This document shows, piece after piece, positions 36,612 to 45,372 of a stretch of DNA of 64,000 bases. The DNA lies in NCBI RefSeq assembly GCF_003259175.1, contig NZ_QGOK01000006.1:62001-126000 (forward strand), written 5' to 3'. Source of the DNA: Marinomonas shanghaiensis (lineage in GTDB: Bacteria; Pseudomonadota; Gammaproteobacteria; Pseudomonadales; Marinomonadaceae). The first letter of the stretch is position 1. Each line of letters opens with the position of its first letter. Both the position numbers and the translations under genes were made by a program. The notes beneath the pieces are model-generated. The model was not told where the DNA came from, ran no database searches, and saw nothing but the letters and a program-made list of their open reading frames with translations.

Positions 36612-37008
36612 CTCTTTACTGCTCCATTGCATTAAGCACTACGTCGTTGCAGATGCTTAGGGGTGTCTTAAAAGAGCAATTTTTTTGCCATTGTTTTACA
36701 AATTTGAAACTTTAGTTTGATCTTCTTTAAACAGATAAAAGGACATTGGTATTCCACTAGATACGTTTTAAAAAGCAGTGAATTATTAAAGAGGTCATCT
36801 TTTTGTACTGCACCATAATGGTGTTTTTCGTCTTTTTTGCTTTATGGAGGCGCGATTTGCCGATATTTAGGAAGGAGTTGTCGTTTTTGGATAAGCGGTT
36901 AGGGGTAAAAACAAGTAAGGATATTGTTTGAAATCGACCACTTTTAACCCGTTATAGCATGAAAAAACGGGTTAAAAGTGGGCTCGTCTTTGCTTTAGTA
37001 ATCCTTGC
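36612..37008. other. 397-base intergenic region with no gene
   Basis: It lies between the chemoreceptor start and the tctA stop. It holds the promoter of the chemoreceptor (not located) and, close to tctA, a long perfect inverted repeat. No credible open frame is present. Confidence 0.6.
36938..36981 (-). terminator. Perfect 16-base inverted repeat after tctA
   Basis: CCACTTTTAACCCGTT at 36938 and its exact complement at 36966-36981 flank a 12-base loop. It begins 27 bases beyond the tctA stop, so it is probably the end of the tct transcript or an mRNA-stabilising hairpin. It lacks a run of T after the stem on the minus strand. Confidence 0.6.
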
Positions 37009-38517
37009 TTAGGCTGTTTCGTGAAAGAGTTTTCGCTTTAGCCATCGTGTCCAAATAGGGGACTGGGTAAAGAGTATTAAAACGATCACACTAAAGAGTA
37101 TGGTTGAAAGTGGGCTATGAAATACATTGATAAACAAGTCACTGATACTGCCACGTTCAGACAGAATCGCACGACGCCAGTTTTCATCGGTTAATGAACT
37201 CAGTATTACTCCTAAAATCACTGGCCCAACAGGGAAGCCATAGAGACGCATAAAGTAACCAAATACACCAAAAGCCAGCATCCACCAGATATCGGTAATT
37301 GCGTTGTTAATTGCATACGCACCGACAATCGACAGAAGGAAAATGAGTGGAATCAGGATACCTTTTGGGCACTCGACGATTTTCGAAAACATCTTAATGC
37401 CGGTTAAACCAAAGATCAGTACGAAAATATTGGCTAAGGTTAAATTGCCAACAGTGAACCAAAACATATGCGGTTGTTCGATGAGCAATAAAGGACCTGG
37501 GTTTAAGCCATGAATAAACAAGGCGCCAATAAATACGGCAGTGACCGCATCTCCAGGAATGCCCAGAGTCAGCATTGGTATATAGGCACCACCAACGGCA
37601 GCGTTATTGGCCGCCTCAGGGGCGATTAAACCTTCTTTAGCGCCTTCGCCAAAAGGGACTTCCGGGTTTTTGGTTACACGTTTGGCGTGGTCGTACGCCA
37701 TTAACGCCGCAATATCACCACCCGTACCTGGTAATGCGCCGACGATGACACCAATAAATGAGGTCTGTAAGCTTAGCGGCATGTACTTTTTAATATCTGA
37801 CCATTTAGGGATAATGCGAGAGATCTTTTGTTTCACTACGGCCTTGTTCATATGATGTAACTGATGCAGGGCTTCCGATATACCAAACATACCAATCATC
37901 ACCGCAACCGGGTTAATGCCATCCCAAAGTTCGACAACGCCAAAAGTAAAGCGTTCTTCGGCGGTCATCGGATCCAGTCCAACAGTACCGATTAACAACC
38001 CCAGTGCGCCCGCAAAAATCCCTCTTGCTAGACTGCCACCAGACAGCGAGCCGACTAGCATGATGCCTAGTATCCCCAGCATCATATAATCACGAGGCTG
38101 GAAGGTGATAGCAAATTCGCTCACAGTAGGTGCCGCGAGCGCTAAGACGACGATACCAACAAAGCCACCGACGACAGACATAATGGTAGACAGGCCAATC
38201 GCTTCTCCTGCTAGGCCTTTTTTAGCCAACGGATAACCGTCTAATGCCGTTGCAATGGCTGAGGGCGCCCCTGGAATGTTTAATAAAATGGCGGTGCGAG
38301 AGCCACCGTAAACACCGCCCATATAAACACCGACCATTAAGCAAAGTGCGTAATTGACGTCCCATGCAAAGGTGAACGAAATTAGAATCGAAACCGCCAT
38401 GGTCACGGACAGGCCAGGGATTGCTCCGACATAAATGCCTAGAAAAGTGCCTAGTGCCGTTAAGCCCAGTAACTCTGGTGACAGCCAAGACATGGCAAAA
38501 TAATGTAACGCATCCAT
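37009..38517 (-). CDS. tctA: Tripartite tricarboxylate transporter large permease TctA
   Basis: A 502-residue inner-membrane permease of the TctA family with about 12 helices. Landmarks are GTFLGIYVGAIPGLS near the N-terminus and its repeat GVIVGALPGTGGDIAALMAYDHAKR in the middle, plus GGSRTAILLNIPGAPSAIATALDGYPLAKKG. It moves the carboxylate brought by the TctC protein. It is the last gene of tctC-tctB-tctA. The substrate is not predictable; family members carry citrate, terephthalate and other (aromatic) carboxylates. Confidence 0.94.
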   Translation of the reverse strand: MDALHYFAMSWLSPELLGLTALGTFLGIYVGAIPGLSVTMAVSILISFTFAWDVNYALCLMVGVYMGGVYGGSRTAILLNIPGAPSAIATALDGYPLAKKGLAGEAIGLSTIMSVVGGFVGIVVLALAAPTVSEFAITFQPRDYMMLGILGIMLVGSLSGGSLARGIFAGALGLLIGTVGLDPMTAEERFTFGVVELWDGINPVAVMIGMFGISEALHQLHHMNKAVVKQKISRIIPKWSDIKKYMPLSLQTSFIGVIVGALPGTGGDIAALMAYDHAKRVTKNPEVPFGEGAKEGLIAPEAANNAAVGGAYIPMLTLGIPGDAVTAVFIGALFIHGLNPGPLLLIEQPHMFWFTVGNLTLANIFVLIFGLTGIKMFSKIVECPKGILIPLIFLLSIVGAYAINNAITDIWWMLAFGVFGYFMRLYGFPVGPVILGVILSSLTDENWRRAILSERGSISDLFINVFHSPLSTILFSVIVLILFTQSPIWTRWLKRKLFHETA

Positions 38518-38524
38518 AAAATGA

Positions 38525-39040
38525 CTATCTCCACAAAGATTTTATTGAGGATAAAATTTCGCGTTCAGGTACGATGCCTTCAGGAAGCACGACTTGGAAA
38601 ATTAAGCGAAAAATAATGTACACGATAACCATGGCCAATAAGCTGATGGCGAGAGTGGTTAACACGTTGCGTCGATATAAAAACTGTATGGAAACGAACA
38701 GAAAAGCAAAGCTTGATAGAACAAAGCCTAGGCTTTCCAACACGACGGAATAAATCAAAATTAACGCCATAACAATGGCAACGATAGGCGGAAAACAGTG
38801 ATAAACGAAGCGAACGTTTTCGGCAGCGGGTAGCTTCAGAGTATTTAAAAAAGTAATACAGGAAGCCAATACCATAGTAGCAGAGGCCGCCAGTGGAAAT
38901 GCTCCTGGCGAGCTGAACGAACTGAACCCTGCAATAGCATAAGATTGCCAAAACAGATAAACACTTCCCACAATCATCAGAAAGCAAAAAATGCGCTCTC
39001 CAGGTTTACGGGTTTTTACAAAGGGGGATTGACTGGACAT
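38525..39040 (-). CDS. tctB: Tripartite tricarboxylate transporter small permease TctB
   Basis: A 171-residue membrane protein with four hydrophobic helices, the usual size and layout for TctB, the small and poorly conserved partner of TctA. The assignment relies on position between tctC and tctA and on topology. It ends 7 bases before tctA. Confidence 0.9.
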   Translation of the reverse strand: MSSQSPFVKTRKPGERIFCFLMIVGSVYLFWQSYAIAGFSSFSSPGAFPLAASATMVLASCITFLNTLKLPAAENVRFVYHCFPPIVAIVMALILIYSVVLESLGFVLSSFAFLFVSIQFLYRRNVLTTLAISLLAMVIVYIIFRLIFQVVLPEGIVPEREILSSIKSLWR

Positions 39041-39124
39041 GGCAACTCCAGATAAAACAAGAAAACAAGACGCGTTTACTCCATGTAAGCCGCGTCTAGG
39101 GATTAGATTATTGGCATTTCAATC

Positions 39125-40117
39125 TTATGGTTTACGAATGCCAAACTCTTCAGGTGAGAATTTACTAAAGCCTGCATCGTGTACCAACCAAGAAGACGTT
39201 GAACGGTAAGCGTCAAGGAAGTAATCGGCTTCTTCTCCAGAAATGTTCATGATGGTGAAACCACGTTTTTGCATGAGATCAACAAAGTCGCTGTTGAATG
39301 CGGCTTTTTGAAAGGCAGCTTGTAATTTTTCTACGGCGTCGTCTGGTGTGCCTTTTTTCACGAATACACCAAAGAAAGGACCCCATGGAAGGTAGGTTTT
39401 CATGCCTGGTAGTGCGTCAGTAATAGGCGCAAGATCTGGCAGTAGCTTGCTAGATTCTACATCGACAAGACTGATGGCTTTCATTCGTCCCGCCTTGATT
39501 TGTTCGATAGTAGCACCGAGTACGGCAGGCATGACGTCAATCGCACCGCCTTGAAGCGCGGTGAGTGCTGGGCCATCACCATTGTAAGGAATGCTGATGT
39601 AGTCCAGTTTGACTTGAGAGTCCAACATAGCTGTCACAATAGAGGTTAATCCACCAGGGCCTGTAGAACCAAATTTCACTTCACCTGGATGCGCTTTGGT
39701 ATAATCAATAAGCTCTTGCATGTTGTTAAAAGGCGCGTCGTTATTTGCGACAATAATTGGCGTCCCACGAGCCAACACGTTGATCGCAATCATATCGCTG
39801 TAGTCGATATCCGATAGCCCTAAAATTTTATACATCTGAGGGTTTTCCGCCCCCATTAACAATGTATAGCCGTCGGCTTGTTTTGCATCAACGAACTTAG
39901 TCGCTATGGCACCAACACCCCCGGTTTTATTTGTCAGGATGATACTGGTTCCAAGCTCTTTTTCGACATGAGGAGCGATAGAACGCATTACGGTATCTGT
40001 TGAACCGCCCGCGCCCCATTGGATGATGCCTTGAATGTCTTTCGTTGGATAATCCGCGAAGCTTAGGCTGGAAGAAAGGGAAAGTGCTGCTAGTAACGCA
40101 ATCGTTGTTTTTTTCAT
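39125..40117 (-). CDS. tctC: Tripartite tricarboxylate transporter substrate-binding protein (TctC/Bug)
   Basis: A 330-residue periplasmic binding protein with a signal peptide of about 21 residues (MKKTTIALLAALSLSSSLSFA). Family features are the WGAGGSTDTVMRSIAPHVEKE loop, NKTGGVGAIATKFV, and FGSTGPGGLTSIVTAML, in which backbone and serine/threonine groups bind a carboxylate. It is the first gene of the operon; 295 bases upstream hold the promoter. The neighbouring Cache chemoreceptor could sense the same compounds, which is a guess. Confidence 0.93.
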   Translation of the reverse strand: MKKTTIALLAALSLSSSLSFADYPTKDIQGIIQWGAGGSTDTVMRSIAPHVEKELGTSIILTNKTGGVGAIATKFVDAKQADGYTLLMGAENPQMYKILGLSDIDYSDMIAINVLARGTPIIVANNDAPFNNMQELIDYTKAHPGEVKFGSTGPGGLTSIVTAMLDSQVKLDYISIPYNGDGPALTALQGGAIDVMPAVLGATIEQIKAGRMKAISLVDVESSKLLPDLAPITDALPGMKTYLPWGPFFGVFVKKGTPDDAVEKLQAAFQKAAFNSDFVDLMQKRGFTIMNISGEEADYFLDAYRSTSSWLVHDAGFSKFSPEEFGIRKP

Positions 40118-40412
40118 TATTGGCCTCTTTGGTGTTCATCTTTAAATGAACTTGGCTTGGTTTTGTTATTATTAGTGATCGATACCAGTTCTGTGCTTCA
40201 ACTGGTATTTTGGAACCACTGTAACCTTAGCCTATGGGTTATTGTTTATAAAGATGGTATCTATTCCATATTTTACCCATTTTGTGATCTTTTAGTTATA
40301 GATAGGGACGTTAAAATCGACGATTTTTGATCTATTTGAACAAAAAACACCTTATTTACTTGCCCCATTAATCGTTAGGATTTGATATCAATAGGGCAAG
40401 TGTGAAGGAGAA

Positions 40413-41702
40413 TTAGGGCTGACTTGAAAAAGCCTCTCGGGTGAGGTTGATCGGTTGCTGGCTCTTTACCACGATATTGTCTTCTATACGAATACCACCA
40501 TACGGTAAAAAATGCTGGATGCGTGCCATATCACAACCGTGCTGTGGTATCTCGGCCTGCATTTTTTCCAGCAACATAGGAATGAAATACAAGCCAGGTT
40601 CAATGGTGATGACCATATTTTCTTCTAAGGTTCGCGTGAGGCGTAAAAAAGGAGCCTGTTCATCCGGTAGGCTTAATGTGCCCTGTTTATCAATTTGATG
40701 ACCGCCTACATCGTGAACTTGCAAGCCAAGTAAGTGCCCTAAACCATGAGGAAAGAAAACGTGCGGAATGCGTTTGGCTAATTGTTCTTCAACATTGAGA
40801 GAGCAAATCTTATGCTCATGCAATAGGTTCGCAATACCGGCGAGTGTATTTTGATGCAAATCTCGGAAGTTAACGCCAGACATCGCTTGACGGCAAAGTG
40901 TCTGCTCCATTGTGTCTAGGTCTTGGATCAAGGCATTAAAATCATCAGCATGGCGCGTAAAGGTGCGAGTAATGTCACTTGCGTAACCATGCTCGTTGGC
41001 ACCCGCATCAATCAGTAGTGTACGAGAATCACTCAACTGTTGTACGGATTTATGCTCGTAATGCAACACGGCAGCGTGTTCATTTAGACCGACAATGCCA
41101 GGATAAGGTTCTTGAAAAGCACTTTGCTGACTGGCTTTTAAAAAGGCAAGATGGATATCAAGCTCACTCATTCCCGCTAAAAAAGCCTCTTTAGCCGCGA
41201 GGTGTCCTGCCGCACCACGTAAGCTTGCTTGTTGCATGGCGTCAATTTCGAAGTCTGTTTTAACCGCTTTCGCAAAATCCACGTAAGCCTTTAAGCCTTC
41301 GCAAGTGACTGCGAATGGCAAGGCATTGGGGCCAAGCCAAGCGGTTTTTTTCGGCAGATCGGCAAACCACTTATCTGTTTTTCTGGCGGTCACGATATTC
41401 CAATTCTGCTGCCAATCGCCGCTCGGAACAGGATTGGGAGCGTGCCAAAAGTCATCACGAACAGGCCAAACCAACGTCGGTTTTTCGCCCGCTTTTAGTA
41501 CGACATAGGTTTCAGCGCCTAAGGTAAAAGGCAACCACTGTTGTGCACCAGAATAGGCCTGAAAGGGGTGAGTATGATCGTCTTGAAAGTAATAACTTTT
41601 TTCCCCTGAAGCTAAAACAATGGCGTCAAGGCTAAAATGTGCCATAGCGTCTTCATAACGATGACCGATAATGGCGAGGTGTGCTTGATAGCGTGTTGTC
41701 AT
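40413..41702 (-). CDS. pepQ: Xaa-Pro dipeptidase (M24 family)
   Basis: A 429-residue pita-bread metallopeptidase that cleaves dipeptides ending in proline. The di-manganese ligands are visible: Asp in TLLIDAGANEHGYASDITRTF (two Asp), His in FFPHGLGHLLGLQVHD, Glu in MVITIEPGLYFI and Glu in GGIRIEDNIVV. The N-terminal third (SGEKSYYFQDDHTHPFQAY) matches PepQ rather than aminopeptidase P. A TTG at 41726 and an ATG at 41720 are also in frame, but the ATG at 41702 has AAGAG at the right distance. Cytoplasmic. Single gene. Confidence 0.92.
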   Translation of the reverse strand: MTTRYQAHLAIIGHRYEDAMAHFSLDAIVLASGEKSYYFQDDHTHPFQAYSGAQQWLPFTLGAETYVVLKAGEKPTLVWPVRDDFWHAPNPVPSGDWQQNWNIVTARKTDKWFADLPKKTAWLGPNALPFAVTCEGLKAYVDFAKAVKTDFEIDAMQQASLRGAAGHLAAKEAFLAGMSELDIHLAFLKASQQSAFQEPYPGIVGLNEHAAVLHYEHKSVQQLSDSRTLLIDAGANEHGYASDITRTFTRHADDFNALIQDLDTMEQTLCRQAMSGVNFRDLHQNTLAGIANLLHEHKICSLNVEEQLAKRIPHVFFPHGLGHLLGLQVHDVGGHQIDKQGTLSLPDEQAPFLRLTRTLEENMVITIEPGLYFIPMLLEKMQAEIPQHGCDMARIQHFLPYGGIRIEDNIVVKSQQPINLTREAFSSQP

Positions 41703-41827
41703 AAAAGGACTCTTGTTCATTGGCAAGTGTTAGCTAAAACGCTGACTGGTGTCCATTTCGTCTGCGTTGTTTTTTCAGGGGGATATAAAACATTAGCATA
41801 CGCTAAAAAACTGGATTTTTTGTATAC

Positions 41828-42028
41828 TTATTGCTTGTTGGCGGTGAATTTATGAAAGAGAAAAATGCTGCCTTTAAAGGTGACAAAGGCACAAAGTACC
41901 GACACGAACGCCAGCAATAGATCATTCTCTATGACGAAAAAGTGCTTGAAAAGATAAAAAAAAGCGATGGTTAAAACAATTCGTACAAGGCTGTCAACGA
42001 GTGACATGACTTTGGGCGATTCGAGCAT
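41828..42028 (-). CDS. Small membrane protein, unknown
   Basis: A 66-residue protein with two hydrophobic helices (IVLTIAFFYLFKHFFVI and LLLAFVSVLCAFVTFKGSIF) and a basic tail. The frame is open to 42082, but the ATG at 42028 has an AAGGAATCC ribosome site. I do not recognise a family. It lies 59 bases downstream of the SRPBCC/GyrI gene and is probably co-transcribed with it. Confidence 0.6.
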   Translation of the reverse strand: MLESPKVMSLVDSLVRIVLTIAFFYLFKHFFVIENDLLLAFVSVLCAFVTFKGSIFLFHKFTANKQ

Positions 42029-42087
42029 TATTGGATTCCTTTTTACAATTGAGACCAGACTGTCCCACAAAACCACAGCCAAGCCAA

Positions 42088-43119
42088 TTATTTAATTGGC
42101 AAACAAACCAGCGTCACGTAATCCTTCGCGTTCTCTGTTTGAGTGGGGCCCACTTCGAAGACTTCGACGCCATAACGATGGCGATTAAGGGTTAAACGAT
42201 GCAGTCGCATATAGTTAAATAATACATGCCACGCCAAAGATAAATTTTGGTAGCTGCCGTAATAGCGTAATTGCAAATAATAGCCACGCAGAACGATACG
42301 TTCTGGGTAGAGTTCACAAGGCACTAGATTTTGCACGGGAATGCCCAAGCGACCAGAAAAGTAGTGATGGGTAATATCCGCTTTTTTATACAGGGCAAAA
42401 CTGGGGCCAGCAGGTGGGTTTTCTGGACCAAGTTGGGTCAATAAGTCATGAAAGCCCTGGTCCATTTTTTGTGACATGGGCTGATTACTCACGACAAATG
42501 GGCGCGTTACGGCATCCACATTCTCCAGTCGTGCTTTAGCAAGCCATTCAAAGCGTGGTTCATGGTACTGATGATCTGACGTGATGTTGTATTTGCCCAG
42601 ATACGTTAATACTTTTAACAGTGCTAGCTCTGCGTCTTTATTGGCGCGAAGACTGTAATTTTTTTGTTTCCAGCGACGAAAGAAAGGCAGCTTGCCTGTT
42701 ATCTGAATCGTTATTAGAGTGCGTTCTTTTTGTTTGGTGAGATCAATATTAAAGTGCACATCAGTTGGATAAAACGCAGGCGCTTCTAACAGCGTATGAA
42801 AGTAATGAGCGCCTGAACGAGCAGGCTCTAATGTCATGTGTCCGTCTTTTATGAGTTTCCCCTGCCATACTAAACAGCTGGGAAAAACCGAATGAATACC
42901 TGAGTTTAAATATTCATAATTCACATGGGCATCGGGCTCATAAATGAGCCAAGGCAGCCAGCTTTGCCAATTAGTAAGATCACTTAAATCTTCTGCCAGA
43001 CGGTCAATAGGGGCGTCAATCACCGCATTGCGTCGGCCAAAAAAACGACCATTAAACAAAATGAAATAAGCGAGCAATAGGATGCTTGCAAACGTGATTA
43101 GCAACAATATGACAACCAT
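42088..43119 (-). CDS. Membrane-anchored SRPBCC-like protein with GyrI/AraC effector-binding domain
   Basis: A 343-residue protein. Residues about 2-24 form one membrane helix. Residues about 30-185 resemble a START/SRPBCC ligand-binding fold of the kind annotated as polyketide cyclase (APIDRLAEDLSDLTNWQSWLPW, ILIDLTKQKERTLITIQITG-like strands). Residues about 200-343 resemble the GyrI-like small-molecule-binding domain (GPSFALYKKADI, YPERIVLRGYY, RHRYGVEVFEVGP). No enzyme residues are obvious. It could bind a hydrophobic small molecule at the inner membrane. The exact role is unknown, and both domain calls are by eye. Confidence 0.65.
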   Translation of the reverse strand: MVVILLLITFASILLLAYFILFNGRFFGRRNAVIDAPIDRLAEDLSDLTNWQSWLPWLIYEPDAHVNYEYLNSGIHSVFPSCLVWQGKLIKDGHMTLEPARSGAHYFHTLLEAPAFYPTDVHFNIDLTKQKERTLITIQITGKLPFFRRWKQKNYSLRANKDAELALLKVLTYLGKYNITSDHQYHEPRFEWLAKARLENVDAVTRPFVVSNQPMSQKMDQGFHDLLTQLGPENPPAGPSFALYKKADITHHYFSGRLGIPVQNLVPCELYPERIVLRGYYLQLRYYGSYQNLSLAWHVLFNYMRLHRLTLNRHRYGVEVFEVGPTQTENAKDYVTLVCLPIK

Positions 43120-43286
43120 ATTTGTCTCACTCTTGAAGTTATGATGTGTTCATAAACGTGTTGATTAACCCATTGTGGCAAACTTGATGGCCAGAATCTT
43201 GCTTTTCACAGCATAATGTTTAATGTCACTCTTTGGCAAGTAAGTGTTTTTTGAGTCAATAATATTCATGGTGGGAATGGTTAGTT

Positions 43287-43946
43287 ATGAAATCGACACT
43301 GATATGGGATTGGCCGGTACGCATTAGTCATTGGTTAATGGTGTTTTTATTTACGGGTTTGATCATTACCGGTAAATCTGACGCAGACTACGTTCAATAT
43401 CACTTTTACATGGGTTATGGTTTATCTGCGGTGATCATTGCACGGGTTCTATATGGTTTTTATGGATCGTATTACGCGCGTTTTCGCCAGTTTGTTAAAG
43501 GACCAAAGGTTGCTTTTCGTTTTGCATGGTCGCTGTTGACCGGGCGGCCGAGACATTACCTTGGGCATAACCCGATTGGGGCGCTGATGGTGGTTGTTTT
43601 GCTTGCTGCGCTTTCCGTGCAATGGGCGACTGGGTTGTTTACCAGTGATGATATTTTTTGGTTTGGGCCTTTTTATTCGTTCATCCCAGAAGACTGGGCA
43701 AGTGAGTTGGCGTCTATTCATCGTTTTTTACCCAATGTACTTTTAGGGTTAGTAGCCGTGCATGTGTTGGCCGTGTTGTATCATGAGTTGTGTCTTAAAG
43801 AGAGGCTCATTGCCGCCATGATTCATGGACGTAAAAAGCATTCAACGTCCGTTGTTATCGCCGTGAAAACCCCACGTTGGGGTGTGGTTTTTTCTTTATT
43901 GATGGGACTTTCGTGGTTAGTTGCGCTTTGGCTGATGCCAATTTAA
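43287..43946 (+). CDS. Cytochrome b561-like di-haem membrane protein
   Basis: A 219-residue protein with four main membrane helices. Haem-ligand histidines are likely in WDWPVRISHWLMVFLFTGLI (helix 1), at the Tyr-His in DYVQYHFYMGYGLS (helix 2), and in VLLGLVAVHVLAVLYHEL (last helices). This is the cytochrome b of the Ni-Fe hydrogenase/b561 type, which passes electrons between quinone and a periplasmic or cytoplasmic partner. No partner is encoded next to it. It ends 80 bases before hutC, but the HutC site between them argues for separate transcription. Confidence 0.85.
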   Translation: MKSTLIWDWPVRISHWLMVFLFTGLIITGKSDADYVQYHFYMGYGLSAVIIARVLYGFYGSYYARFRQFVKGPKVAFRFAWSLLTGRPRHYLGHNPIGALMVVVLLAALSVQWATGLFTSDDIFWFGPFYSFIPEDWASELASIHRFLPNVLLGLVAVHVLAVLYHELCLKERLIAAMIHGRKKHSTSVVIAVKTPRWGVVFSLLMGLSWLVALWLMPI

Positions 43947-43964
43947 ATAAATGGATTTTTTAAA

Positions 43965-43974
43965 TGTATAGACA
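43965..43974. promoter_or_regulatory. Near-match HutC operator upstream of hutC
   Basis: TGTATAGACA differs by one base from the perfect palindrome TGTATATACA found twice between hutF and hutU. It lies 53 bases before the hutC start, suggesting weak self-regulation. Confidence 0.6.
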
Positions 43975-44026
43975 GGTGGTTTATTTGTTATTATTGCCTG
44001 TTATCAACCCTTAAACACCTGAATAG

Positions 44027-44794
44027 ATGGAAACCTTAGTGTCTGATATAACCAACTCTAATTTAGCAAATTTGTTCGATGACTTACCGGATGCGCCCCT
44101 TCCAATTTACGCTAAGTTAAAGCAGGCTATTTCATTAAAAATTACCTCAGGCCAATGGCAAGTGAATCAGCGTATCCCGTCTGAATCTGAGGTAGTAAAA
44201 GCGTTGGGTGTAAGCCGGATGACAGTGAACCGTGCCTTACGAGAATTAACCGCGGAAGGTTTTCTTGTGCGCCACCAAGGACTGGGTACATTTGTGGCTG
44301 AGAAGAAAGCCCACTCAGCGTTGTTTGAAGTGCATAATATTGCAGAAGAGGTGGCGGCCCGCGGTCACAAACATCGCTCTGAATTATTGGTATTAGAATC
44401 CGCCAAGGCGACCATGGAAGAGGCCATGAACTTAGGCGTTCGAACCAACCACGGAATTTTTCGCTCAGTGGTGTTGCATTTTGAAAACGACTTCCCCATC
44501 CAAATCGAAGAGCGTATTGTGAATGCCAATCTTGCTCCTGACTATGATAAGCAGGATTTCTCTTTGCATACTTCTTATGAATATCTCATGAGCGTCGCCC
44601 CCATGACAGAAGGCGAGCATCTCGTAGAAGCCATATTGCCTAGCCCCGTTGAGTGCGAGCGCCTGCGTATACAAGCATCAGAACCCTGCTTACAAATTAA
44701 ACGCCGTACTTGGGCGGGGGATGACATCGTCACTGCCGCGCGTCTACTCCACCCCGGCTCGCGTTTCCAACTGTTTGGGCATTTTGGGCGTTAA
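44027..44794 (+). CDS. hutC: Histidine utilisation repressor HutC
   Basis: A 255-residue GntR/HutC-type regulator. The winged helix lies at about residues 25-92 (PLPIYAKLKQAISLKI, RIPSESEVVKALGVSRMTVNRALRE split across helices). A UTRA effector domain lies at about 110-250, with IQIEERIVNANLAPDY and RTWAGDDIVTAARLLHPGSRFQ as in known HutC. It represses hut genes until urocanate binds. It ends 2 bases before the end of hutD on the other strand. A GTG a few codons downstream is another possible start, but the ATG gives the usual length. Confidence 0.94.
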   Translation: METLVSDITNSNLANLFDDLPDAPLPIYAKLKQAISLKITSGQWQVNQRIPSESEVVKALGVSRMTVNRALRELTAEGFLVRHQGLGTFVAEKKAHSALFEVHNIAEEVAARGHKHRSELLVLESAKATMEEAMNLGVRTNHGIFRSVVLHFENDFPIQIEERIVNANLAPDYDKQDFSLHTSYEYLMSVAPMTEGEHLVEAILPSPVECERLRIQASEPCLQIKRRTWAGDDIVTAARLLHPGSRFQLFGHFGR

Positions 44795-44796
44795 TT

Positions 44797-45372
44797 TTAT
44801 GCTCTGATGCACACTAAAACGCCACGGCCTTGGGTTAATGTTGTCTTGGCGTTTTGTGAAAACACTGCCATGCTGTGTGCTTTGATTGCGGCTGTGTTGG
44901 CGTTTTCCATTTCAATCACGCTGCCCTCAGAGGCATAAAAACCACAAAACAGTGTATCCGTGTCCGCAAAAATAATGGAGCAAGGCGCTGTACATGCCTG
45001 AACTCTGGCTTGAGTGTCGTCGTCTCTCACCATAATATTCAGGTCTTCAATCTTGCCATTTTTCAATGTGGCGTAAGTTGTATCTCCACCTGAAAATCTT
45101 GCGATATCTAAGGGGCTGTCCAGTTTGTTTATTTGACAACCTGTCTCACTTTTGTGTTCTAGCGTCATGCCTTCGCCAGAGAGTAAGACCAAGGTACGAT
45201 TCAAGCCGCTGAAGTCGGAAAATACGCCATCTTCTACCACTGACGCTTGGCTGATGCGAAAGCGTAGGCCGCTTTCATCTTCATGGCGTTGAATTTCTAG
45301 GGTTTCCCCAAGGCCGTTTTTCCATGGCATTCGTTGGTATTGTGCTTGTTCGATAATCGTTAATTTAGGCAT
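44797..45372 (-). CDS. hutD: HutD family protein
   Basis: A 191-residue cupin-like protein of the HutD/Ves family (YQRMPWKNGLGETLEI, RISQASVVEDGVFSDFSGLNRTLVLLSGEG). In Pseudomonas fluorescens HutD is thought to act as a governor limiting hut expression; its biochemical role is unsettled. Its start overlaps the end of hutF by 8 bases, so it is translated with hutF. Confidence 0.92.
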   Translation of the reverse strand: MPKLTIIEQAQYQRMPWKNGLGETLEIQRHEDESGLRFRISQASVVEDGVFSDFSGLNRTLVLLSGEGMTLEHKSETGCQINKLDSPLDIARFSGGDTTYATLKNGKIEDLNIMVRDDDTQARVQACTAPCSIIFADTDTLFCGFYASEGSVIEMENANTAAIKAHSMAVFSQNAKTTLTQGRGVLVCIRA

